From positions 169,250 to 233,249 of the forward strand of contig JBCCHJ010000002.1 in assembly GCA_039028795.1 (NCBI GenBank): 64,000 bases of DNA, written 5' to 3'. Under the pieces are notes generated by a model. That model had not been told where the DNA came from. It did not search any database and saw only the letters and a list, made by a program, of their open reading frames with translations. Every line of letters begins with the position of its first letter. Within the stretch, counting starts at the first letter, position 1. Shown here piece after piece: positions 18,100 through 26,975 of this stretch. A program made the position numbers and the translations under genes. The stretch is from Thermohalobaculum sp039028795. Lineage in GTDB: Bacteria > Pseudomonadota > Alphaproteobacteria > Rhodobacterales > Rhodobacteraceae.

Positions 18100-18738
18100 C
18101 TATTCAGATGCGAAGCGCCGCGCGTGGGCATCCCGGAAGGCTTCGGACCAACGGTTCTCGGGCACCCGCGTCATGGTATAGGTCACCATGCCGACAGGGG
18201 CGGGCAACATCACCTGCATGGTCATCTGATCCCCGGCACACTGATAAGTCATCTCGGGCACGAAATCGCCGCCGCCGGTCGGCCCGACTGCCGCAGTCGC
18301 CGACCCGTGCGGGTTCTGCGCCGTCGAACTCATCATGAACTGGCCAGTGCCAGGTTCGGAACAGAACCCCATGCGACCGTCGTCCTCAGCCCAAAGCCAG
18401 CCCAGCGCAGACGTTATCGCCAGATCCATGGTCAGCTGGGTGACATCGCCATTGTCATGCTGGACATCCGCGATGATCCCGCGATTGACCGGCATGGTGG
18501 CGTAGTACCCATCCTCGAAAACAGTCATGGAAAGCGGCTGGGTCATACGGGATTCCATATTCGCGCGCACGGTCGCGGGCATCGAGGCCATGATGGCGCG
18601 CATCTTCTCCAACATATCGTTGGTGCCGGCCCACACGCCGACGGTGCAGGATGGCATAACGGTGGGCTTTGGCTCGGCGCAAATTGGACTGGCCGCGCTA
18701 TTGGCCAGCATCAAAACTACGGCGATCAGTCGTTTCAT
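18100..18738 (-). CDS. Secreted protein of unknown function
   Basis: A protein of about 212 aa. The ATG at 18738 is preferred because it begins directly with a signal peptide (MKRLIAVVLMLANSAASPICA). The mature part contains four spaced Cys (PSCTVGVW, GFCSEPG, TYQCAGD and the leader Cys) and beta-type segments ending VTYTMTRVPENRW. It appears periplasmic. It resembles small periplasmic proteins with a lipocalin-like or DUF3617-like pattern, but I cannot assign the family. Confidence 0.7.
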   Translation of the reverse strand: MKRLIAVVLMLANSAASPICAEPKPTVMPSCTVGVWAGTNDMLEKMRAIMASMPATVRANMESRMTQPLSMTVFEDGYYATMPVNRGIIADVQHDNGDVTQLTMDLAITSALGWLWAEDDGRMGFCSEPGTGQFMMSSTAQNPHGSATAAVGPTGGGDFVPEMTYQCAGDQMTMQVMLPAPVGMVTYTMTRVPENRWSEAFRDAHARRFASE

Positions 18739-18842
18739 CGTTCTAACTCGGCTCGAATTCAACGTTTGACGGAGTTTAGCGCGACCCTTCCAGGTCGGGA
18801 TATGCGATTTGTTACAGGTCGGCGATTCGGGACAGAACCGTC

Positions 18843-19709
18843 GTGAAACCGCTTTGGTTGACCCTTGCGCCGGTGATGTTCCTGGGACTTTGGTCCGGCG
18901 GCTATGTCGTGGCCAAGTTTGGCATCCGGAACGCTGAGCCGCTGACGCTGCTGACCCTGCGGTATGGGTTGGTGGTTGTCCTTATGGCCGTGCTTTTCGT
19001 GGTACTGCGTCTGAAATGGCCGAAAACCCGAGCGGACTGGGTCAATATCTCGGTCGTCGGTCTGCTGATCCAGGCGATCTATTTTGGGTTCAGTTATCTC
19101 GCCTTTGACGCAGACGTGGCCTCGGGCACAGTCGCCCTGATCATGGCTTTGCAGCCGATCCTGGTGGCAATCCTAGCGCCATCCCTGACGGGAGAGCAGG
19201 TCGGCTGGCGGCGCTGGATTGGGCTGATCCTGGGCTTGGCAGGCACGGCCATGGTGATCACCGCACGACTGGAAGTCGCCACGCCGTCCCTGGCCGGTTT
19301 GATGTTCGCGGTCATAGGTCTCTTCGGAATGATCGGCGCAACCCTGTGGGAGAAACGTTTTGGCGCGGGCCATCACCCGGTGACGGCCAGCCTGATCGGT
19401 TTCACGGCAGGGCTCGCCGTGATCCTTCCATTGGCCTTTCTATTGGAGACCCAGACGATCCGCTGGACGTTCGAACTGGCCTGGGCCTTGGGTTATCTGG
19501 TCATCGGCAATTCGTTGATCGCAACCAGTCTGCTGCTGGCGATGATCCGCGCGGGAGAGGTCAGCCGGGTATCAGCGCTCTTGTTTCTGGTCCCGCCGGT
19601 GGCGGCCTTTCTGGCCTGGCTGACTTTGGGCGAGATCATGCCGCCCCTCGCCTGGGCCGGCATGGCGATTGCAATCGTCGGAGTATTGATCGCGACGCGG
19701 GCGCGCTAG
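18843..19709 (+). CDS. EamA/DMT-family transporter
   Basis: A protein of 288 aa from a GTG start, with about ten membrane helices in two repeated halves. The first half starts LWSGGYVVAKFGIRNAEPL and the second ATLWEKRFGAGHHPVTASLIGF; both match the EamA drug/metabolite transporter pattern. It likely exports or imports a small metabolite across the inner membrane; substrate unknown. Its TAG overlaps the stop of the facing gene at 19706. Confidence 0.9.
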   Translation: MKPLWLTLAPVMFLGLWSGGYVVAKFGIRNAEPLTLLTLRYGLVVVLMAVLFVVLRLKWPKTRADWVNISVVGLLIQAIYFGFSYLAFDADVASGTVALIMALQPILVAILAPSLTGEQVGWRRWIGLILGLAGTAMVITARLEVATPSLAGLMFAVIGLFGMIGATLWEKRFGAGHHPVTASLIGFTAGLAVILPLAFLLETQTIRWTFELAWALGYLVIGNSLIATSLLLAMIRAGEVSRVSALLFLVPPVAAFLAWLTLGEIMPPLAWAGMAIAIVGVLIATRAR

Positions 19710-20611
19710 TTCGGGCCACTCCGCCCACAAAGCAAGCCGTTTTCGCCACGCCAGTCCCGCCCAAGCAGCACCTCGAACCGCATGTAAAAGCCAGGATAAA
19801 GGTTCGTGTCCAACTGGGAAAATGCGTCGTGTTCCTTGTGACAAAGCACATCCCGGCTTGGCATTTCCGACGCCCCGGCTGGCTCGCAAGTCATGCCAAA
19901 CTGTTCGAGCCTCTCTGTAGCGGCAACCGGTTCGGTAACACCTTCCAAGATGCTCGTAAGTTCGGACAAGAACGGCGTGCTGGGCCGCGTGTCATCGTGG
20001 TCGATGCATGCTGCAACATGCCCGATATCAAAACGCTGCCCCGCATAAGACCTCTGAAAAACCCGCAGCCAAAAGTCTTCCGCTTGCTCGGGAACATCCA
20101 GAACGAAACATCCGCCGCTTGTGTCAGCAGGGGTCAGATTCTCTAGATAAATACCGCAAGCAATATTCGGAATTAGGACTGTTTCCATGAACAATAGATG
20201 CTCCTCGGTCGCGCAATCGTCACAAAGATTGTCCGCCTCCCATTGTTTGGTGCAGGCCGATAACGCATCCTGTGTGATTTCTTCGAAAGCCTCGCGCCGG
20301 TAGGCAATGCAGTCTTCTTGCATATAGGTCCAAAACTCGTTGAGCTTTACATCAACGGTTGGATCCAACCGGTTCATCAGACCGAGGCAAGTCGCCCGAT
20401 TCATCAATCCTGTGTAGGTAAAAGACGCGCCAAGCTCATCGCCAGAGCCTTGGACAACATGTACTGACTGGCAGAACCGTTCGGCAAAAGCGTGGCCCTC
20501 AGGGCTTTGCTTTGAAAAGAGAGCAGGAAGATCCGACGCCTTCGCAGGGCCGGAAAAAAGCAGCGCCCCGACCAGGGCGCCGCTGAATAGATTAAGCCGC
20601 GTCTTCCGCAT
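19706..20611 (-). CDS. Secreted Cys-containing protein of unknown function
   Basis: A protein of about 301 aa from ATG 20611 (20623 is possible). Either start overlaps the 3' end of tig. A signal peptide is visible (MRKTRLNLFSGALVGALLFSGPAKA). The mature part has about ten Cys, including CTKQWEADNLCDDC and HVAACIDHDD, suggesting disulfides in the periplasm. No recognised domain. It follows tig in the same direction and may share its transcript. Confidence 0.7.
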   Translation of the reverse strand: MRKTRLNLFSGALVGALLFSGPAKASDLPALFSKQSPEGHAFAERFCQSVHVVQGSGDELGASFTYTGLMNRATCLGLMNRLDPTVDVKLNEFWTYMQEDCIAYRREAFEEITQDALSACTKQWEADNLCDDCATEEHLLFMETVLIPNIACGIYLENLTPADTSGGCFVLDVPEQAEDFWLRVFQRSYAGQRFDIGHVAACIDHDDTRPSTPFLSELTSILEGVTEPVAATERLEQFGMTCEPAGASEMPSRDVLCHKEHDAFSQLDTNLYPGFYMRFEVLLGRDWRGENGLLCGRSGPN

Positions 20612-21935
20612 CCAAAGCTTCAATCTCTTTCTCGAGATCCTCTTTCGAGACCGCCACCTCGGTGACCTCGGCCTTTTCCAGGATCATGTCGACAACCTTA
20701 TCCTCGAACAGCGGCGCGCGGATCTGCTCCAGCGCCTCGCGGTTCTGGCGGACAAAATCGAAGAATTCGCGTTCCTGACCGGGGAAGTTCCGCGCACGGG
20801 CCATGATGGCCTGACCCAGATCTGCCTCAGACACCTCGACCTTTTCGCGCTGGCCCAATTCGGCCAGCAATAGGCCCAGGCGTACCCTACGTTCGGCCAA
20901 CTTGGTGTGCTCTTCGGTTGGCTCGACCTCAGGGCGTTCTTCCTGAGGGTCGGCGTCGGGGTTCTCTTCCTGCCAAAGCTGTTGGGCGATCGACTTCGCT
21001 TCGATGTCCACCAGGCTCTCCGGCAGGTCGAAACTCACCTTGTCGTCCAAGGCATCTAGCAGGCGGCGTTTGACCAGGCTACGGCTGGCATCGCCGAATT
21101 CGGACCCTATCTGAGTGGTCAACTGCTCTTTCAACTGATCAAGATTATCCGCCCCAAACCGGGTTGCCAGGGCGTCATCTATTTCTGCCGCTTTCGGTCC
21201 GCGGACCTCTTTCACAGTGACGTTAAAGACCGCCGCTTTGCCTGCCAGGTTCGGCGCGCCGTAATCGTCCGGGAACGAGACGTTGACGTCTTTTTCATCG
21301 CCCGTCTTGGTGCCGACCAATTGCTCTTCGAAGCCGGGGATGAAGCTGTTCGAGCCAAGCACCAGCGGGTAATCCTCGGCCTCCCCGCCATCGAAGGCCT
21401 CGTCATCGATCTTGCCCAGGAAGTCGATCACCAACTGGTCACCGTCGTCCGCTGCGGCACCATCGTCCTTGGCCTCGTAGTCGACAGCGGATTCGGCCAA
21501 ACGGCCCAGCGCTTCATCGACCTGGGCGTCATCGACGGTCACCGTCTTACGCTCCAGCTTCAGCGAGCCATAGTCGACATCCGGCACATCGGGCAGGCAT
21601 TCGTAGGCGATCTCGACATTCAGATCATCGCCTTCGTCGAACTCTTCGTTCGTGATTTTCACATCGGGCTGCCGGGCCGGACGATGACCTTCTTTTTCCA
21701 GGTGCTGCGAGACCGAGCCTTCCACCGTTTCCTGAACGACCTCGCCCAGAACCGATTTGCCGAAGCGCTGCTTCAACAAGGCCATCGGCGCCTTGCCCTT
21801 TCGAAAGCCCTTCATGTGGAAATCCTTGCGCAGAACCTCCAGCTTCTCGGTGGTCTTTGCCTCCAGATCAGCCGCCGTGACGACCAGCGCATATTCCCGC
21901 TTCAATCCTTCGGACTTGGTTTCCGTGACCTGCAT
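20592..21935 (-). CDS. tig: Trigger factor (ribosome-associated chaperone, peptidyl-prolyl isomerase)
   Basis: A protein of 447 aa. ATG 21935 is chosen because AGAGGA precedes it and MQVTETKSEGLKREY is the usual N-terminus; the longer frame runs into the tRNA. The ribosome-docking signature GFRKGKAP is at about residue 45. The FKBP domain (GDQLVIDFLGKIDDEAFDGG...SNSFIPGFEEQLVG) spans about 160-250, followed by the helical chaperone arms. It binds nascent chains at the ribosome exit. Confidence 0.97.
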   Translation of the reverse strand: MQVTETKSEGLKREYALVVTAADLEAKTTEKLEVLRKDFHMKGFRKGKAPMALLKQRFGKSVLGEVVQETVEGSVSQHLEKEGHRPARQPDVKITNEEFDEGDDLNVEIAYECLPDVPDVDYGSLKLERKTVTVDDAQVDEALGRLAESAVDYEAKDDGAAADDGDQLVIDFLGKIDDEAFDGGEAEDYPLVLGSNSFIPGFEEQLVGTKTGDEKDVNVSFPDDYGAPNLAGKAAVFNVTVKEVRGPKAAEIDDALATRFGADNLDQLKEQLTTQIGSEFGDASRSLVKRRLLDALDDKVSFDLPESLVDIEAKSIAQQLWQEENPDADPQEERPEVEPTEEHTKLAERRVRLGLLLAELGQREKVEVSEADLGQAIMARARNFPGQEREFFDFVRQNREALEQIRAPLFEDKVVDMILEKAEVTEVAVSKEDLEKEIEALDAEDAA

Positions 21936-21983
21936 CTTCGTCCTCTTTGGGCCCCGTTCCGGGGCGTCAGTCGGCGGTGTTCC

Positions 21984-22068
21984 TGGTGCGGGCGGAGGGA
22001 CTTGAACCCCCACGCCTTGCGGCACGAGAACCTAAATCTCGCGTGTCTACCAATTCCACCACGCCCGC
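21984..22068 (-). tRNA. tRNA-Leu(TAG)
   Basis: An 85-nt class II tRNA with encoded CCA on the minus strand. The acceptor stem GCGGGCG pairs with CGCCCGC, the T-arm has GGTTCAAGTCC, the anticodon loop TTTAGGT gives TAG, and a long variable arm is present. It is encoded just upstream of tig. Confidence 0.97.
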
Positions 22069-22201
22069 GTGACCGGGCCGCGCCCGGAAATCTGGGCGTC
22101 TATATCAATGAGTCGCCAAGGTGAATAGGGAAAAGATTCCGGCGCGGGCGCGGCATGTTCCCACCCCAGGTTGAGGAGAAGATTTTGAAAGGGTGACTGT
22201 G

Positions 22202-22215
22202 TTGACAGCTGTCAA
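22202..22215. promoter_or_regulatory. Perfect 14-bp palindrome TTGACAGCTGTCAA
   Basis: A perfect palindrome in the 286-bp AT-rich gap between tRNA-Leu and the 3' end of nnr. It looks like a regulator-binding site, but no gene starts just downstream on either strand, so its role is unclear. Nothing else recognisable lies in the gap. Confidence 0.35.
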
Positions 22216-22354
22216 TTCGGGGAGGTGAAACCATGGCCAATCAATGGCTTGGGATTTCAATGAAACAGTCACTACCGCGTTTTTCAATTAAGTGTTTGAT
22301 AATTATCATTAATTTTTAGTTTACGCAACCGTATCAGGTGTACTTCAGCACACC

Positions 22355-24067
22355 CTATAAACCCAAATCGCGGAAGACGGCAGGCAATTGTTCGGGCAGA
22401 TCCTCGGCGATCAAACCAGGCCCGAATTTCAATGCGCACTCGACGTGCAGCCAGGCAGCTGTTTCCGCTGCCTGCATCGGATCGAACCCACGGGCCAGCA
22501 GCCCGGTGATGAAGCCTGCCAAGACGTCCCCCGACCCGGCGGTGGCGAGCCAGGGTGCGGCCCGCTCGTATTGCGCCGAATTGATGGCGCAACGTCCGGA
22601 TGGCTCTGCAACCACTGTATCGGGGCCTTTAAAGAGGACCACGCATCCTGCTCGTCTCGCAGCCTCTCGCGTTGCATCGACCTTGGAATAGGCAGGGCCC
22701 TTGGTTGCGGGCTCCTTCAGCTTGGCAAGGATATCCGGGAACAGCCGCCCGAATTCGCCTTCGTGAGGCGTCAGCACGCAACGGTGATGCAGCATGTCAA
22801 ACAGCGTCGCGGGGTCGTTCTGGAACTCTGTCAGCGCATCGGCATCGAGGACGAGCGTAGGGTGAGGTTCCACCCCAACTTTGAGCATGGCTTCGACAAA
22901 GGCGCGCAACCTTTCACCTAACCCGAACCCCGGCCCAATGCAGATGGCATTGACCTTGCGCGCTTCGATCTCCGCCGCCAACGCCTGCACATCATCTACG
23001 GGCGCAAGCATCACCGCATCTAACCGTGCGGCGTTCTCGGTCAGGGCCGGCGGCGGGCACCCGACGGTTGCCAACCCTGCTCCGATACGCAAAGCCCCTC
23101 GCGCCGCCAACCGCGCTGCCCCGCCTTTGCCCGGCCCGCCAGACAGGATCAGGGCGTGGCCGTGGGAGAATTTGTGCGCTCCGCCATTCGCCTCTGTCTT
23201 GTCAAGGTAAGCCCGGCCGCGCGAAAATGGGCGCGTATGTCGCCATCGCCGGTCAGCTTGGTGTGAATCACCTTTCTCGAAGTCTGGGCGATATGAAAGA
23301 AAAACGGACCCATCGATTTGATACTTTAGAAGCTGCTCTCGCCGATATTTATCGAACGTTTGCGGAATTTCTAAATCTACGGTTTTAAGCGAGCCGCAAT
23401 GTTCTACACCAACGGCCAGGTAGTGGCCGATCTTCGGTCGTTGAAATGTGACTGTTAAGCCAGCGTAAATTTGCAAATGTCGATCATCATTAGCACCGCC
23501 TCGATAATCAACGACACCTTTGTGAATTGGCCGACCACTTTCAGTACAGATGCCTGACGGAAAGTCGATTGAAACGATGTGTTTTCTCTTAAGATCAAGC
23601 TGCCACCAACCGTTCGAAATCGTATCCCAAAAATCCTGCAAGACGCCTGGATCGATTGGCTTGTTAAATCCAATTCCAAAGAGCGCATCGACAACCAGGT
23701 CTATCTGCCTAGTTGGATCCAACTGCTTTGGGAGCAGGCTTATTTCCCCCAACTCCCGCCAACGCCGCGCGTTCTTGGCCGCATCCGGGGGCAGCTTCGC
23801 CTCATTTCCATAGAGGAAGACCTCGACCTCCCAGCCCCGTTGCTTCAACAGCCGGGCGACCACGAACCCATCACCGCCATTGTTGCCGGGGCCGCAGAGC
23901 ACCACGGCCCGGTGGGACGTGGTAGCCAATTCCGGCCGCCACTCCAGGATCGCCTCGACAACGCCTCGTCCGGCGCGTTCCATCAACTCCAGGCCCGTGA
24001 CCTCGCCACTTTCTATGGCGGCTTGCTCGATAGCCCGCATCTGGGCGGCGGTCAAAAGTTCGGCCAT
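22355..24067 (-). CDS. nnr: Bifunctional NAD(P)H-hydrate epimerase / ADP-dependent NAD(P)H-hydrate dehydratase
   Basis: A protein of 570 aa with two repair domains for hydrated NAD(P)H. The N-terminal epimerase (residues about 1-230) has CGPGNNGGDGFVVARLL, VVDALFGIGF and the FPSGI loop. The C-terminal kinase-like dehydratase (about 295-570) has IGPGFGLGE, LDADALTEF, LTPHEGEFGRLF, LFKGPDTVVA and LATAGSGDVLAG. The coding sequence between about 23270 and 23700 is clearly AT-richer (about 43% GC in sampled lines) than the 3' part (up to 78%). This matches the end of the epimerase and the linker, which is unusually long. It may be a recombination patch. Confidence 0.93.
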   Translation of the reverse strand: MAELLTAAQMRAIEQAAIESGEVTGLELMERAGRGVVEAILEWRPELATTSHRAVVLCGPGNNGGDGFVVARLLKQRGWEVEVFLYGNEAKLPPDAAKNARRWRELGEISLLPKQLDPTRQIDLVVDALFGIGFNKPIDPGVLQDFWDTISNGWWQLDLKRKHIVSIDFPSGICTESGRPIHKGVVDYRGGANDDRHLQIYAGLTVTFQRPKIGHYLAVGVEHCGSLKTVDLEIPQTFDKYRREQLLKYQIDGSVFLSYRPDFEKGDSHQADRRWRHTRPFSRGRAYLDKTEANGGAHKFSHGHALILSGGPGKGGAARLAARGALRIGAGLATVGCPPPALTENAARLDAVMLAPVDDVQALAAEIEARKVNAICIGPGFGLGERLRAFVEAMLKVGVEPHPTLVLDADALTEFQNDPATLFDMLHHRCVLTPHEGEFGRLFPDILAKLKEPATKGPAYSKVDATREAARRAGCVVLFKGPDTVVAEPSGRCAINSAQYERAAPWLATAGSGDVLAGFITGLLARGFDPMQAAETAAWLHVECALKFGPGLIAEDLPEQLPAVFRDLGL

Positions 24068-24324
24068 GTTAATTCAGCCCCGGCCCGTCATCGCTCGGCT
24101 CCACCAATTGTCATCACCCGGCTTGCCCGGGTGATCCAGAATTGACGTCCAACAGATCGCCCGGTCAAGCCGGATGGTGACATAGGACCAGCTTGGCGAT
24201 GACGATTAAAGTGCACATTAATCAGGCAATCTGCTGAATTTTCAGCCACATAGCTTAGGCATTTCCAAACTTCGAATGTCCCGCTTGGAATTTTTATCCC
24301 TTATTTTTCAGTGGCTTAAGAAAC

Positions 24325-24340
24325 TGGCACGCCCCATGCA
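24325..24340 (+). promoter_or_regulatory. Sigma-54 promoter of glnBA
   Basis: TGGCACGCCCCATGCA matches the -24/-12 consensus TGGCAC-N5-TTGCA with the essential GG (24326-24327) and GC (24338-24339) ten bases apart. It lies 76 bp before the glnB start, as expected for nitrogen-regulated glnBA transcription by NtrC and RpoN. Confidence 0.75.
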
Positions 24341-24415
24341 TGGCTAGGTTCTAAACCCGGGGCGAACTCGGGTCCATTCTGCGCGCCTTCGCGCATGAAC
24401 CCAGAGGGAGACATC

Positions 24416-24754
24416 ATGAAAAAGGTCGAGGCGATCATCAAGCCGTTCAAGCTCGATGAGGTCAAAGAAGCTCTGCAAGAGATTGGCATCCAGGGGCTCA
24501 GCGTGCTGGAGGCGAAAGGCTTCGGGCGCCAAAAAGGTCATACCGAGCTTTATCGCGGCGCGGAATACGTCGTTGATTTCCTGCCCAAGGTGAAGATCGA
24601 GGTTGTTGTTGACGACGGCATGCTGGAACAGGTCACCGAGGCGATCGTCAACGCGGCAAAGACCGGCAAGATCGGCGACGGCAAAATCTTCGTCACCACC
24701 GTCGAACAGGCGATCCGCATTCGGACTTCCGAAGAAGGCCCCGACGCGCTCTAA
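24416..24754 (+). CDS. glnB: Nitrogen regulatory protein P-II
   Basis: A protein of 112 aa. ATG 24416 has GAGGGAGA upstream; the longer frame is unlikely. The signature MKKVEAIIKPFKLDEVKEAL, the T-loop KGHTELYRGAEY with the uridylylation site Tyr51, and the C-terminal IFVTTVEQAIRIRT are present. It senses 2-oxoglutarate and ATP/ADP and controls glutamine synthetase and NtrBC. It is followed after 43 bp by glnA in the usual alphaproteobacterial operon. Confidence 0.97.
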   Translation: MKKVEAIIKPFKLDEVKEALQEIGIQGLSVLEAKGFGRQKGHTELYRGAEYVVDFLPKVKIEVVVDDGMLEQVTEAIVNAAKTGKIGDGKIFVTTVEQAIRIRTSEEGPDAL

Positions 24755-24797
24755 CCCATTAGAAACACTCAAGAACACGACAGAAGAGGACTACCAA

Positions 24798-26207
24798 ATG
24801 AGCACACCTGCAGAACTGGTGAAACGCATCAAGGACGAGGAAATCGCCTACGTTGATATCCGCTTCACCGACCCGCGCGGAAAGATGCAGCACGTCACCG
24901 CCATCTCGGACATCGTCGATGAGGACTGGTTCACCGAGGGCTGGATGTTCGATGGCTCGTCCATCGCCGGCTGGAAATCGATCGACCAGTCGGACATGAA
25001 GCTGATCCCGGACTGCGAAAGCGCCCATATCGACCCGTTCTATGCCGAAAAGACCATGGCGGTTTTCTGCACGGTGCACGAGCCGGACACCGGAGAGCTC
25101 TACGACCGCGACCCGCGCGGCACGGCCGTAAAAGCCGAGAAATATCTGATAGATAGCGGCAATGGCGATGTCTCTTACTGGGGGCCTGAGGCCGAGTTCT
25201 TCCTGTTCGACGACGTGCGTTTCAAGGTCGACATCAACAAGGTCGGTTATGAAGTCGATGCCCAGGACGCGTCTTGGAACACCGATGCCGAATACGAGAT
25301 GGGCAATATGGGCCACCGCCCCGGTCTGAAGGGCGGCTACTTCCCGGTGAACCCGACCGATGGGGGCCAGGATATCCGGTCCGAGATGCTGTCCACCATG
25401 GCGCGCATGGGCATGAAGGTCGACAAGCACCACCACGAGGTGGCGTCCTGTCAGCACGAATTGGGCCTGGTTTTCAACACGTTGACCACCCAAGGCGATG
25501 CCCTGCAGATGTACAAATACGTCATCCACAACGTCGCCCACGCCTATGGCAAGTCGGCCACCTTCATGCCGAAGCCGATCAAGGGCGACAACGGGACCGG
25601 CATGCACGTCAACCAGTCGATCTGGAAAGATGGCAAGCCGCTGTTCGCCGGGGACCAGTATGCGGACCTTTCGGAAGAGGCGATATATTATATCGGCGGT
25701 GTGCTGAAGCATGCTAAGGCTTTGAACGCGTTCACCAATCCGTCGACGAACTCGTACAAGCGTCTGATCCCGGGCTTCGAGGCGCCGGTGCTTCTGGCCT
25801 ATTCGGCCCGCAACCGGTCGGCTTCTTGCCGCATTCCGTGGACGGAGTCGCCTAAGGCCAAGCGCGTCGAGACCCGCTTCCCGGATCCGGCGGCGAACCC
25901 GTATCTCTGCTTCTCGGCGCTGCTGATGGCGGGCCTGGACGGCATCGAGAACAAGATCCACCCGGGCGAGCCTGCGGACAAGGATCTCTATGACCTGCCG
26001 CCCGAAGAATTGGCAGGTATTCCAACGGTTTGCGGCAGCTTGCGCGAGGCCATCCAGGCGCTGGAAGCCGACCACGAGTTTCTGCTGAAAGGCAACGTCT
26101 TCACCAAGGATCAGCTGGAAGGCTACATGGAACTGAAGTGGGAAGAAATCTACGAGTACGAGCACACGCCGCACCCCGTAGAATTCCAGATGTATTACTC
26201 TGTCTGA
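24798..26207 (+). CDS. glnA: Glutamine synthetase, type I
   Basis: A protein of 469 aa. ATG 24798 has AGAGGA about 9 nt upstream. Motifs: VDIRFTDPRGKMQHVT, WMFDGSSIAGW, EAEFFLFDDV, KPIKGDNGTGMHVNQS and the adenylylation site KDLYDLPPEE, which places it in the regulated GS-I beta class. It forms glutamine from glutamate and ammonia. Two hairpins with T-tracts follow. Confidence 0.98.
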   Translation: MSTPAELVKRIKDEEIAYVDIRFTDPRGKMQHVTAISDIVDEDWFTEGWMFDGSSIAGWKSIDQSDMKLIPDCESAHIDPFYAEKTMAVFCTVHEPDTGELYDRDPRGTAVKAEKYLIDSGNGDVSYWGPEAEFFLFDDVRFKVDINKVGYEVDAQDASWNTDAEYEMGNMGHRPGLKGGYFPVNPTDGGQDIRSEMLSTMARMGMKVDKHHHEVASCQHELGLVFNTLTTQGDALQMYKYVIHNVAHAYGKSATFMPKPIKGDNGTGMHVNQSIWKDGKPLFAGDQYADLSEEAIYYIGGVLKHAKALNAFTNPSTNSYKRLIPGFEAPVLLAYSARNRSASCRIPWTESPKAKRVETRFPDPAANPYLCFSALLMAGLDGIENKIHPGEPADKDLYDLPPEELAGIPTVCGSLREAIQALEADHEFLLKGNVFTKDQLEGYMELKWEEIYEYEHTPHPVEFQMYYSV

Positions 26208-26218
26208 GACGGGTCAGG

Positions 26219-26247
26219 GGTGGGCGCGGCGCCCACCCTACTTTTTC
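26219..26247 (+). terminator. REP-like palindrome downstream of glnA, possible terminator
   Basis: GGTGGGC and GCCCACC pair across GCGGC and are followed by CTACTTTTTC. The CCCACCCTAC part recurs at 28375-28386, so this may be a repeat element as well as a terminator. Confidence 0.5.
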
Positions 26248-26258
26248 TTCCTGCCTTG

Positions 26259-26291
26259 CCCCGCGGTCCCGCCGCGGGGTTTATTTTTTTT
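26259..26291 (+). terminator. Rho-independent terminator of glnBA
   Basis: CCCCGCGG pairs with CCGCGGGG across a 5-nt loop, followed by a T-rich run. It is a strong intrinsic terminator for glnA. Confidence 0.85.
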
Positions 26292-26299
26292 GCGGGAGT

Positions 26300-26680
26300 T
26301 TGAAGGATCTGCAGGGGTCGCCCCAGCAACGTTGCGATGACTTCCGTTGTGACGACATACTTGACGACATTTTTCGTTTAATTGTCCGCTAATACGATAA
26401 CTCATGACTTTTTTTGACGACATTTAATAACGGGTAAATTACTGGTGGATTTGGTTAAGTTAACTTATTGAAAGTTAATGCCTAATATTTGGGCAGCCGT
26501 TAACGATTGCGGCTTTTGCTGATCGTCCAACCGCTTTCCGCCCGCGCAGCGGGCACGCCCGACCCTCCCCCCGGGAGGGCGTTTGGAGATGTGGCCCGCA
26601 GCTCGAGCAACTTGAATGCTTAGAAGCGAGACGCTCAGACCCACAGGAGCCACCGCCCTCCCAGGCTCGGGCGTGTCCTA
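26300..26680. other. AT-rich gap with three GACGACAT direct repeats
   Basis: About 380 bases without a convincing gene. GACGACAT occurs at 26351-26358, 26363-26370 and 26416-26423. The later part (26500-26660) is GC-rich again and holds short frames I cannot support. Confidence 0.4.
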
Positions 26681-26684
26681 GCGC

Positions 26685-26969
26685 TCAACTATCAACCCAA
26701 AGTATCTTCACCAGCCAATCCAAGAATGAAACAGAGCTTCCGAGATTGGCCGTTGCTCGGATCTCACGATTGTTCGCAACATGCTCGACACCTCGTCCGA
26801 TCATCTGCCCTGCTGTGGCGAGAAGCACTCGATTGTCCAGCGCAAGGCGGCGTTGCCCAGCCCGCCGAACGTCGTCCAATGGCTTTGCCTCTAAGACATC
26901 GCGCGCACTACGCAGGTCAGCCAATTGTTCACGAAAAAGGTCGGGATACTCTTCCGGCGGTGCAGGCAT
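26685..26969 (-). CDS. Small hypothetical protein downstream of the 457-aa gene
   Basis: A protein of 94 aa starting 6 bp after the stop of the 26976-28349 gene, so probably translated from the same message. It begins MPAPPEEYPDLFREQLADLR, then has a helical stretch and a hydrophobic C-terminus (FLDWLVKILWV). I do not recognise it; a remnant of a larger gene is possible. Confidence 0.45.
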   Translation of the reverse strand: MPAPPEEYPDLFREQLADLRSARDVLEAKPLDDVRRAGQRRLALDNRVLLATAGQMIGRGVEHVANNREIRATANLGSSVSFLDWLVKILWVDS

Positions 26970-26975
26970 TCCGAT

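Noticed and set aside
24759..26174. A 471-aa open frame antisense to glnA
   Set aside because: It lies wholly opposite a highly conserved gene, has no ribosome site or motif, and arises from high-GC codon structure.
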